NCBI GenBank assembly: GCA_004431415.1
Contig: QPMI01000671.1
Location: 1 to 64,000 of the forward strand
Direction: 5' to 3'
Length of the DNA stretch: 64,000 bases
Source: Cyanophora paradoxa
Taxonomy: Eukaryota; Glaucocystophyceae; Cyanophorales; Cyanophoraceae
This document shows positions 21,349 to 31,462 of this stretch, in pieces. Made by a program: the position numbers and the translations under genes. The notes under the pieces are model-generated. The model saw only the letters and a program-made list of their open reading frames with translations. It searched no databases and was not told where the DNA came from. Each line of letters starts with the position of its first letter. Position 1 is the stretch's first letter.

Positions 21349-24300
21349 TCAGCGCGGGCCCCTGCTCCGCCACGGCGCGCGCTTCTGGCGCTTTGGATCC
21401 GGTCGCGGGGCGGGAGAACGCGCGGGAGGGGGCGCAGAGCCTCTGCGGGCGGGCGGTCCGTCGGTTCGGGCAGGCACGGAGGATCGGCGGGCTCCATCAT
21501 CCCCCGACCGCGCCCGATCGCGGGTCGGGGCGCTCCGGTTGTGCCCAGCACCGTCGGTGCGCTTTAAGCTCGCCCCTCCGGCCCCGCGCTGCCGCCCATC
21601 CCGTCCCGAGACCGGCCCCGCGCAGTTTTTTCGATCTACCCTCGACCCCGGCACCCCCGAGGCCCGCCGACCGCCTCTCCGCACTCTCCTTGTCATTCCC
21701 GATCGAACGAGGTGCGGCACGCCGTGGGGGTGCGCACAAAGTACCCGTACCCCCCCTCCCTCCGGAGCCGACCTTCGCCCAGGACCCCGTTGGAGTTTTG
21801 CCCGCCCTCTCGAGCACGGCGGATCCGATGGTGCGCACCGCGCCGGCTGCGTCCGCAAGCCTGGGGCGCTGGGGCCCGAACCGACCCCCGAGTCAGGTAC
21901 CCGGGCGCTTCCGGGGCCGGCCCCGCGGCCGAAAGGCCCCTCCCTCGCCCCGGGCTCCCGCCCGGACCGCGGAGGCGGCGGCGACGGCGCCCGCGTGCCG
22001 GAGCCGAGCCCGAGGAGGTCGGAGATGCGGGCGGCGGGCGTCCTGATGTCCACGCTCCCGTTTCTCGCGTCGTAGTCGACGGGCGCGAGCGCCCGTACCC
22101 CCCTCCACTCGCGCGCGCTGCCCTCGGAGCCCGGCGTCCAGAAGGCCCCGAAGCGCCGCAGCACGACCCAGCGGGACTCGAACTCGCCGCTGGGGAGGCG
22201 CACGGTCTGGACGAGCCGAGCAAAGACCGTCCGCGGGAGCGGGTCCGTCGAGTGCGTCGCCATCGCCGCCGCGACCTGCCCGGGGGGGTACGGGCTCGCG
22301 CTGACCCACCGAAGGTGCCAGGTCGGAGGCGGGGGCCCCTCGGAAGCCGGCTGCGCGACGTGCACGGGGGCGGGGAGGGCCGCGGGCGACCCCGCACCCC
22401 GCCCGCGCCCTCGCCCGTGCCCCGCGCCCCCTCCCCGCCTCTCCCGCGTGCGGCTCGCCCCGCCGGAACAGCTCCGGGCGTGCTGGCGGGCGCCCCCGGC
22501 CGTCTGGAAGATCTACAGTCGGTGAGGGTGCGCGGCGCGCGTGCTCGGGGGTCGCGGGCGGGGAGTTCCTTACCCGCTTGCAGGTCTCGCAGTAGCGGCC
22601 CTCGCCCCGGGCGAGGTCCAGCTCCATCTGGTCCCCGGGTCGAGGCGGCGGCGCTGCCAGTGGAAGCGCTTCGGTTTCCGGGGCCGCTCGGCGGACGACC
22701 CGCTCTCCTCCCCCTCCTCCTCTTCCTCCTCCTCCTCCTCCTCCTCTTCCGCCTCCTCCTCTTGCGACCCCGAACTCGTCTCGGTGCTCTCCTGGGCGGC
22801 CCGGGCCGACCCCGAGCTCCGGCGCTCCCGGCCCGGCCCTCGCCCCGCTCTCCTTCCCCCGGCGGCCGCGCCGCGGGCCGGCCGCGCCGCAACGGCGGGC
22901 GACGGCGCCGGGCCCTCTGCGCGCGCGGATCGCGAGAGGAGGAGGAAGAGGAGGAGGGTGCTGCGCGGGGTCGGGATCTGGAGGCGGCTCGGGAAGGGCC
23001 TCCAGGGGGAGGGAGGGCGGCGGCGGCGGCAGCGGCGGCGGGGGCGGCGGGGCGCCGACGACGAGGCGCCCGGGAGGCCCGTGGGCTCGACGCCGAGCCC
23101 CTGGACCGCGCCTCGTGCTGGAGGGCGAGGCGCTCGAGGTACGCCACGGCGCTCGCCGCCGAGCGCTGGCGCGCCCCGTAATCGTAGTGCAGGGTCGCCG
23201 TCTGGGGCGTGTGGGCGAGGAGGCGGGCGACGCCCTCGACGACGGCCGCCGCGGTCTCGTTCTCGATCAGGTTCGCCGCCGCCTGCTCCCGCACGTGCGT
23301 CGTGATGATCGCCCGCATCGTCTTCGCAGTGATCGGGAGGCCCACGTACTTGAGCATCACCCTGCGCACGAAGACGGCCCACCCGCTCTCCGAGAGGCAG
23401 GTGCCGTTGCTCGAGGCGAAGAGCCAGCCCTCGTCGGCGCGCCCGGCGGGCAGCAGGAGGCCGCGGTAGCGCTCCACGTAGGTCTCGAGGGGGCCTGGAG
23501 CGGGCTGGCGATGGGGACCGTGATCGCGCCGTGCGACTTGGCCGTCTTCGACACCAGCTCCCCCGATTCGTGCCGCATCTCGGTGAGCGAGATCGCCCAC
23601 GCGCCGCCGTCGCGCCGCAGCGTCTGACCGATCTGCAGGCGCCGCACGACCCCCACGCGGGCCGGCGTGATGCTCAGGAACCCGATGAGCACGGCCTCGC
23701 GGAGGGCGAGGGCCCTGTCCCGCTCGAGCGGCGCCGCCTCGAACGCCTCGAGGGCCTCGCGCCGCGCCGAGAGGACGGCCTCGAACGAGACCCAGTTCGG
23801 TCCGCGCTTCCTCCACCCCCGCTGCTGCTTCTTCTCCTTCTCCAACTGCGTCTTCAGGTTCCGGAGCGGGCGGGCGTGCGGACCCTCTCGATCGGCCCCC
23901 GCCTCGGCCCCGGCGGTTCGGCTGTGAACGAACGCGTAGGCCTGCATCACGCTCTGCGTGTACCCCGCGAGGGTGCCGGCCGCGAGCCTGCGCTCGGAGC
24001 GGAGGTAGCCGAGGAAGCGGAGGTAGATCTCCACGAAATCGGTGCGCGCGAAGAGGTCCATCGTGAGCGGCCCGACCTGTTCGCGCTCCTTGACGTACCC
24101 CAGCAGGCGGCAGATCGTGCCGACGTCGTTGACGAGGACCGTCGAGCGCTCGGCGGCGCCGCCCTGGCGGTCGGGTTGAGGGCCGAGGTGCGCCACGTCT
24201 GAAACGCCGCGAGCTGGTTCCTCAGCTCCCGTGACATCTCCGACTCGCGCAGGGCGTAGGGCGCGAGCCGCTCGGCCCCCGGCTCCCCATCTTCGTGCAC

Positions 24301-26320
24301 CTCTTCGGCGAGGGCCTCCTCTGTCCCGCCGGCGCGTCGGCCCCGTCCCCGTCGGCGCGCCCCTCGGATTCTTCCCCGTCCTCGTCTCCCTCTCCGCCGT
24401 CCTCGGAGGACGGCGAGGACGAGGACGAGGAGAGGACGGTGATGGAGGGCCCCCCGCCGCCGCCGCGGCCGCGGCCTTGCCGGCCTTTCGAACGGACTTG
24501 GCGGCGGCGGCGGCCGCCGCCGCCGCCGCGGCGGCCGTGGCGGGGACGGCGGGAGGACGACGCGCTCCGCGTCCGGCAGCGAGTCTTCGTCGAAGAGCGC
24601 CACGGCCTGGTCGACGACGCCGCTCTCCAGCATCGTCCGGTACGCCTCGCGCTTCTCCGCGATGAACCGCCCGTTCTCCGCCGCGATCGCCGACGAGATA
24701 GCCTCGCCAGGGTACACGTACGAGAGGCACCCGCTCTCGATCTCGTCGGACCAGGGAAAGCCCGTGAGCACCTCTTGCGTCTTCACCTCGGCGAACCAGA
24801 GGGTCCACGGCCCGCCTGCGGCGGCGGCGGCGGCGGCGGCGAGGTGAGGGGGGGCGCGGGCGCGCGGGGGAGGGGGCCGGAGGAGGGGGGCGGGGCGAGC
24901 GCGCACACTGATACCCGTCCCCCACCTGCAGGCGGCCGCCCGTCTGGACGACGAACGGGAAGCGCGGAAAGGCCGCCATCGCCGCGTGCTGCAGCTTCGG
25001 CTCGGGGTCCGCGCCGAGCGAGTCCCAGTACCCCACGCGCTTCGCGCTCCCGTCGACGGCGAGGAGGGTCCAGTGGCCGCCCGAGGCCCATCCCTTTGTG
25101 CGCTCCCCGCCGCGCCGCAGGTTGCCCACGCTGACGGGGCAGAGCACGCAGGCGCCGCGCTCGGCGGCGCCAAGGGCTCCCCGCGCGCGCCTGGCCTCGT
25201 CGGCGCGCGCGTACCGCCGGAGGAGCGAGGCGAGAATCTCGACGTGCATGGGGTACAGGGCCCTGACCTTGTCCCCGCGTGCGCCCGGAGGAGCAGGAGC
25301 GAGAGGACGTTGGCGATCTCGGCGTCCTGCGGCGTGGTCGGTACCCCCCCCTCCCCCCCCCCCTTCCCCGCCTCCCTACCCCCCACCTCGCCGAGGCCCC
25401 GCTCACCTTTAGCCAGGTCTTGCGTCCGAAGATGGAGACGCGCGGGGCCGGGGCGAGCGGCAGCGACGGGGCCGAGTCGAGCGTCGCGGGGTCGGCCCCC
25501 TCCAGGAGGAGCCGCGCTCGTTTAAACTCGGCGGCGAGCCCGGGGGCCCGGTCCGGCAGCCCCGCCAGCACCTTTTCGCACCCCAGCGCGCTGATAAACG
25601 CCCAGCGGCGCGCGGAGCCGTACGTCGCCACGTCAGCGCCCAGGCCGCCGTAGTGGACGAGGGTGCGGGTCAGGAGGGCGAGCCGCTCGCGCCCCACCGT
25701 CCGCGTGCTCGCCTCGAACCGGTGAGGCCCGCCCACCGCGAGGTCGGGGTGCTTCCTCACGATCTCCTGGCGCACGCAGTTCGTGCTGCGCGAGTCGCCG
25801 TACGCCGCCTCGGCGAGGCTCGCGAGCGGGATCCACCACTGCAGCTCCGGCGTCTCGATCCGCCGCGCCCGGACGGCCAGGAGCCGATCGCCGCCGGTCC
25901 GAATCAACTGCATCTCGAGCCGCTGCAAGGTGCCCTGCTTTCTCCTCTCCAGCGCCGCATAGAGCTCCGCCGCCGCCCGGGCATGCGCACGTCCTGCGAG
26001 CGCTCCCACGAGTTGCCTATGACCGTCTCGACGTAGCGCAGGGCGAGGACGTGCGGCGGGCGCTCCTGCGCGTCGTAGTGCTTGCGGGGAGGGCGGCGAG
26101 GTGCTCCAGGAGGAGGATCGTGTTCTCATCCCGCAGCGGCCGCGTCGGGACCCCAAAGGTCTCCCGAGGCGCGCGTCGCCCCCGTGAACGCGATGAGGCG
26201 CCTGAGCTCGGGTACGCAGACGCTCGGCCCCGCGTCCGTGCGGAGCACGACCAGGCCCGTCCACCCGTAGGGCCCCTGGAACTCGGCCCTCTCGTAGGTG
26301 TCTGTCACCACGGAGAACAT
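21349..26320 (-). CDS. Crypton-like protein: Ulp1/C48 protease plus tyrosine recombinase
   Basis: Reading down from ATG 26320 (MFSVVTDTYERAEFQGPYGW) a chain of exons joins two enzyme modules. A Ulp1-type cysteine protease (about 25430-24740) shows FGRKTWLKV, GGHWTLLAVDG (catalytic His), YWDSLG (Asp) and, after removal of intron 24816-24906, QVGDGYQCGPWTLWF (oxyanion Gln and Cys). A tyrosine recombinase follows (about 24100-23110): TPARVGVVRRLQ (first Arg), KTAKSHGAITVPI (Lys hairpin), TAKTMRAIITTHV (second Arg) and LLAHTPQTATLHYDY (His and nucleophile Tyr). Then come a glutamate-rich tract, GRYCETCKR, and a final module with SRWVVLRRFGAFW. Crypton elements move by tyrosine recombinases, and some algal and oomycete mobile elements carry C48 proteases. 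Several frame changes remain, and the C-terminus after about 21900 is uncertain. Confidence 0.65.
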
Positions 26321-26669
26321 CCCACGGGCGTTCCCGCGCGCCCCTCTGCCATCCCCGAGCCTCGAGCCGCTCCCGGGATCTCTTTAAGGGCGCCCGCCGG
26401 GGCCCCGCGCCAACGGCTAGCTGTACCCCCCCCCCCATAGCGACTCGTGAGTCACCGATTCGGTGATCAGGAGTCGCTCTCGATTTGATCTCGCCCCACC
26501 GCCGCACCGGCTCGCCCGCTGCCGGCTGCAAGCGCGCTACTAGCGCAGCCGGGAGCGTAGTGCACGAATCCGGCGTCGCCGGCTCGCTTGCTCGCGTCTT
26601 TCCCCCCTCTCCTAGGGAAGGGGCTCCCCCGGAAGTCGTGATCGAGGGTCCCAGGACCGGGTCATTATG

Positions 26670-26732
26670 CCGCACTAAAAATACCAGGGGCTAGAAGGGG
26701 CCCCCCCGACGTCTTGCGCGGTGTTAGTGCGG
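26670..26732. repeat. 9-bp inverted repeat (hairpin-capable)
   Basis: CCGCACTAA at 26670-26678 is the exact reverse complement of TTAGTGCGG at 26724-26732, with 45 bases between. It may be an element end, a recombinase site or a transcript hairpin. Confidence 0.5.
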
Positions 26733-26784
26733 GTCCATTAATTCATCTAACCCCTACTTCACGGGGGGTACGTCCGGTATGGCA

Positions 26785-27048
26785 TACACAGCAGGCGCAG
26801 AGCCGGCGTAAGACAGCAAGTAACAGGTACAGCGTAAGACAGTAAGTACAGAGAACAGGGACGAGAACGACAGCCAGCAAGCGAGCGCCGCGCAGGGCAA
26901 GCGAGGGCCCAGGGCTAAAATAAGCGGGCCAGTTGGCAACAACGTGGCACCAGGAATAGCAGGCTACAAAGGGTACAAGGCAAGGCAAGCTGCCGGCTTA
27001 GAGCCGACGACCAGGGCTAGCTGGGAGTCGGAAAGTGGGCGGCACACG
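26785..27048. repeat. 264-bp direct repeat, left copy
   Basis: It appears identical to 29772-30035. It starts TACACAGCAGGCGC and ends GTGGGCGGCACACG. The minus strand is open throughout (MPCLVPFVACYSWCHVVANW onward), hydrophobic and cysteine-rich, but this is more likely chance than a gene. Confidence 0.9.
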
Positions 27049-29771
27049 CTTCCCGCTACAAAAAGCCGTCCTCGGCGCTACGAGCTAAAGGCTGAACTAA
27101 AGCTGCGTAGGCGAGGCTGAACGGACTACGAGCCACTGGGCCAAAAGCCGGCTACCGTCCCTGCACAGAAAGCCGTCCTCGGCGCCACAGCGGCGGGCCA
27201 GAGGGGCAAATTAAAATCCATCAGGCCGTCGGCACCAGTATGAGGAACTGGGCCCAACAAGGAAAGTTGGGTGAGGGACCCACGACCTGACGCCAGAGCG
27301 CGCGGAGCGCCGCCAGCCAACCGGGGGCAAACCCTCTAAATCCCGCCGGAGGGGAAAACGAGTGCTAGCGCTAGCACTAAGCTCGAATTCGAAACCGGCG
27401 CCGCGCCGCAAGCCGCCGGGCTGCGGCGGCGCCGGGTCGAAAGTTCCACAGTGTAGAAGGTACTTGATGTAGAATGTAGGAGTGTAGGACCGCAGGCTCG
27501 ATCAGCAGAGCCGCAGCGGCAGAGTACGCGTTGCGGGCCAAGCTCGGCGCAGCTTGCCGCATTGCGTTGCCAAGTGACTCGGCCGGCGGAGTCACAAGGC
27601 GGGGCGATCGGACAGCACAGTAGAGTGTGCAGCCGCGTACGCGTAGAGCAGGCAAGCCATGAAGAGTAGAGGCGGCGAGCCAGTCGTACGGGTCAGGCTC
27701 CGCAGCAGCAGCAGGCCACTGGTCGCATCATACAGACCCATCGCCAAGGATCTTCCACGATCAGACGGGATGGCAAACCACGGACACAGCTATCGAGTCC
27801 GCCGGCGTACGCAGATGCAGCGCGTAGCCAGGGCTTAGGCAGGCCACCATCGCGGGACAGGAGACAGCATCAGCGCGGCCCGGAATGATCATCGGTGCTC
27901 GCGTGATAGTCGTAGGCAAGACGTATGGACCTCTCAGCAGCGGAGAGTCGCAAGCGGAGGCTTGGTCGGAAGCACCCGGACTAGAGCGCCGGTGCGTGCT
28001 GGCTTGGTCAGCGTGGAATCACCCACAGCTAAGCAGACCGAAACAGCGCTGGCGTCCAGCTGGAATCACCCAGCTGCCAGGTTCAACCGAAGCACGGGAA
28101 TCACCCAACGGGCCGACGCAGTCGACGCGCGAGCGTGAAGACTGGTCGCGGGGCATCACCCAGTGCTGCTTGCTGACGCTCTTCAACAGACAGGTCCGCT
28201 GTCCGCCGTCCAACTTTAGCTATGGCTGCTCACGTCGTCGTAGGACGTTCCAGAGCGCATTCTTTACGCTTCTGTTGACCTTCGCCCGCCGGACAGGCCT
28301 CGGTCAGACCTCCGCCCGCTGAACAGGCCTCGGTCGCTGATCAAACGCCCCCGACAGGAAAGAACGACAGTCCGCACACGCGTGAGATGTGCGTGAAGCG
28401 ACTGACATCTGGCTTGACGAGCTGGACGTCCCGGAGAAGGGCAGCTACGTCGTCGGAGCCAGGGCAAGGTCTTGGCATCTTGTCTACCGTCTAGGTGCGA
28501 CAGCGCGCACAGTAGACTTGACAACAGATAGATGCGCTTCCTCGCATAGAGATCGCTGTCAAGTGGAGCTGCGCCGGCTTCCACTGACGCGTACGCAACC
28601 CGCAGAGCCGAGAGAGACGCGGAGCCGCACGTCCTCTGGATGCAGGGTGGAGTCAAGTGGAGTGATCCTCACGAGGGATGCCACTCGCCGCCGCTGAGCG
28701 TGCCTCGGGAGGTCCGCAGGCGCCACAGCAGCCGTCGTAGGTAAGACCTCGGGCGCGTACTGGGGCCATGTTATCCCAGGGGCTTTCACGTCGCAGCGGT
28801 TTGACTCCATGCGTTCTTCAGATACACTCGCCACCATTGAGCGTGCCTCGGGCTAGCCAGAGGTGCCATCGCAGCCGTCGTAGGTGAGACCTCGGGCGCG
28901 TACTGGGGCCATGTTATCCCAGGGCATTCACGTCTTGGCGGGCTGACTCTGTACTTTCTGCAGAGAGCAAAGATTGGTTGACTGGCGCTTCATAGCTGCC
29001 TTGCGAGCCTGGCATGTCACGAGCATGCGGGCAACTCGACAAAACAAGACGACGACGAAAAGAAGGTATGTTTGTGAAGAATACTCAGTCAGACAGCTTT
29101 AATCATCATACGTCTCACTGCACGTGGACCAGAGAAGAAACGACATGCCACGACGACAAGAAGATCATCATTCGATCGGCGTCAACACGCAATTCGATCG
29201 GTATGACGACGTGTGTAGATGTAGAGGGTGTTGCTCCACATACAATACATTTAGTAGTACGTTGTGGTGTCGTCCCCCGATACAATGCAATACAGTTTCA
29301 CTCGACATGCGCGCGGGCTGCATCAGCATTTGCTCTTGAGCGCAGCCACGGCACGTTTAGATGACTGTGAGCGCATGCGGCTCAATAGACGGGTTGGCGG
29401 ACGCTTCCCACTACAGAAAGAGTGGTGCGCCAGGTCCGTAAGCAAGAAAGGCGCAGTGGCGGGTGGAAAGGCATGAACCATGCGGTTCGTATTGCTAAGC
29501 TCTGCCGCATAGGCGCTTCCCACTACAAGAAAGTGGAGGCCGTACGCGCAAGCCAAGGCAAACGATGGCGTGCTTGTCCAGGGGTTCGGGCAAGAGCGCA
29601 GCGTTCGTCCCCAGGCATACGAGCTAAAAAGTCGAAGCCCAACGCAGCAGCCCCCATGCGCTGAGCGGGATGCGCTAAGCAGTTGGCTAGGCCCAGAGGC
29701 GCCCCAAGCAGAGAGGGATCCGGACAGGCCCGTACAGCACCGTAGGGCGACGGCAAGCGGGTGCCATTACG
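27049..29771. other. Interior of the direct-repeat element
   Basis: There is no supported coding region. The stretch holds an 18-bp perfect palindrome AGTGCTAGCGCTAGCACT at about 27360, a twice-used word AAGCCGTCCTCGGCGC near 27063 and 27170, four copies of RTCACCCA between 28013 and 28165, a 143-bp tandem duplication at 28682-28960, and CGCTTCCCACTACA words at about 29402 and 29515. It is less GC-rich than the flanks. Confidence 0.5.
28682..28960. repeat. Two tandem copies of a 143-bp unit
   Basis: Units start CACTCGCC at 28682 and 28825. Both contain GAGCGTGCCTCGGG, CGCAGCCGTCGTAGGT-like sequence, ACCTCGGGCGCGTACTGGGG and CCATGTTATCCCAGGG. They are diverged by substitutions and small indels. 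Confidence 0.85.
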
Positions 29772-30035
29772 TACACAGCAGGCGCAGAGCCGGCGTAAGA
29801 CAGCAAGTAACAGGTACAGCGTAAGACAGTAAGTACAGAGAACAGGGACGAGAACGACAGCCAGCAAGCGAGCGCCGCGCAGGGCAAGCGAGGGCCCAGG
29901 GCTAAAATAAGCGGGCCAGTTGGCAACAACGTGGCACCAGGAATAGCAGGCTACAAAGGGTACAAGGCAAGGCAAGCTGCCGGCTTAGAGCCGACGACCA
30001 GGGCTAGCTGGGAGTCGGAAAGTGGGCGGCACACG
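29772..30035. repeat. 264-bp direct repeat, right copy
   Basis: This is the right-hand copy of 26785-27048, with no difference noticed by eye. GGCA follows immediately at 30036. Confidence 0.9.
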
Positions 30036-30072
30036 GGCAGTAGCGAGTTCAATTAATTCGATAGCGCTAGCG

Positions 30073-30704
30073 CTAGCTATAGCGCGCGGGCGGCGTGCGC
30101 ACAAGCTTTTCGATCGCGCTCTCGGCGTCAGATCTGGAGCTTCCTCCGATCGCCAGGCCTAGGCGCTCCCAGAACGCAACGCAAACATCGATGGCGTCTG
30201 TCGCCGAGAAGTACGCTGCTTCTAGCTTGTCCGTGGACATGGGGAGAGACATCGCCTGGACGTTGGACACCTACATCGCCGAATCGCATCAGATTTGGTC
30301 CTTATTTGGCGCCCAAGCATGTGCAGCGCGGCGCACGAAGGCTTCGCCCGCAATTTTGACAGCATCTTTCGCTTGCTCGCATGAGCGACGGAGACCTGCG
30401 CTTGTCGACGTCTCCGGTGGCAACTCGAATCCAATCTGCGACGGATCCCGCGGCCGGAACGTATACGTACGTATACACGCGTTAACGATCGCGATGCGCA
30501 TGCCGCAGCAGGCCTAGGCCGCGGCCGCGGCCGGGCCACAAAATCGCGCACGATCTCATCGCTGGCAGCGCAAAGTTCCTTAAGGTGTCGATATAGTCCC
30601 GTCAGCTGCTCCTGCACCTGCAACTGCAATGCGCGCCCGCGCGTGAGATTCCGGCAGCGCGCTTCTCGAAGCGAAGCCTCACTGACATCAAGCTTCGTCG
30701 TCAT
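30073..30704 (-). CDS. Hypothetical protein, possible three-exon gene
   Basis: ATG at 30704 opens MTTKLDVSEASLREARCRNL and continues with a helical segment QLTGLYRHLKELCAASDEIV. Farther on, in another frame, comes PSQIGFELPPETSTSAGLRR plus SCEQAKDAVKIAGEAFVRRA (about 30290-30450), then KLEAAYFSATDAIDVCVAFW and ESAIEKLVRTPPARYS ending at 30073. The pieces are charged helices of similar style. Exact splice sites were not resolved and the family is unknown. The gene is less GC-rich than its neighbours. Confidence 0.35.
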
Positions 30705-31462
30705 TAGCGGCCCGGCGGCGCTTCGAGCAGGAATTTCGCTTTCCAGTGCACGCCGGATCGCCGATCGCCGTCACAATTGCAATTCGCGCTGAGCGCAAGA
30801 CGCGGGAGTGCCGGGGAATGACTCTGGCGGGGGTAGGGGGCGTTATAGCTACCGATCGAGCTGCCTGCGGCCGGCCGGCGCCGCAGTCCCGCTCCTTCGA
30901 TTCATGATCACCGCGAAGCGCGCGCCGAGACCCGGCGGTGCACTGCACGCGTTGGCCATGGCCATGGGGTGGCATCTAGCTATATTAGATCTAGGGGATT
31001 CAAGCGCGTGGAATGCCGCGGATCCAGAAGCAAGACGCCCGCTCGTCCGCCCGCGCGTCGACGTCGCCAATATTGCAAGGCCGGCGCGCGCCGCGCCTCG
31101 GCCGGCGCCGCGGCCGCCGGGGCCTCCCAGCATTCGAGCACTTCAAAAAAGATCAATTCAATACCGAACCCTTACTTAACCACACGCAGGAAATTCTATG
31201 GGAACTAACGAAAGAAAACCTCACTCAATACAATACACCCTTGGCCGGCGCCGCAGGGCTGCCCGATGGGGCGGACCCGGCGACGCAGCGCCTCAAAGAA
31301 AGCGCAGCCTCCCTATGGCAAAATAATGCACGCAAGATAAGACAAGTACCGTCGAAGAAAGGGACGAAATACACGACAAACACGAGTGGGCGACACTGGA
31401 AAACGGGACGAAAAAATTTGGGAGGGCCGAAGAAGGCGGGGCGGGGCGGGGCGGGGCAGGGG
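30705..31462. other. Intergenic region and probable 3' end of the cyclase gene
   Basis: No coding region is supported. The stretch 31140-31240 and 31310-31420 is AT-richer with A-runs and probably includes the cyclase 3' untranslated region on the minus strand. Confidence 0.4.

Larger units (their letters stand above)
21349..26732 (-). mobile_element. Probable Crypton-like element
   Basis: The limits are inferred from the coding region plus upstream sequence. Crypton-type elements lack terminal inverted repeats and make at most short duplications, so ends cannot be set by eye. A perfect 9-bp inverted repeat (26670-26678 and 26724-26732) lies about 350 bp upstream of the start codon. Minisatellite array B ends about 900 bp beyond the 3' side. 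Confidence 0.4.
26785..30035. mobile_element. Putative non-autonomous element bounded by 264-bp direct repeats
   Basis: A 264-bp sequence occurs twice in the same orientation (26785-27048 and 29772-30035) around 2.7 kb with no recognisable gene. The four bases before the left copy and after the right copy are both GGCA, which fits a target-site duplication. The arrangement resembles a non-autonomous LTR element, but the repeats do not start TG and end CA, and no primer-binding site was identified. A tandem duplication with an inserted spacer is the alternative. Confidence 0.45.

Noticed and set aside
26743-26988. Hydrophobic cysteine-rich minus-strand frame, repeated at 29775-29975
   Set aside because: It lies wholly within the 264-bp direct repeats and reflects their identity; there is no other evidence of coding.
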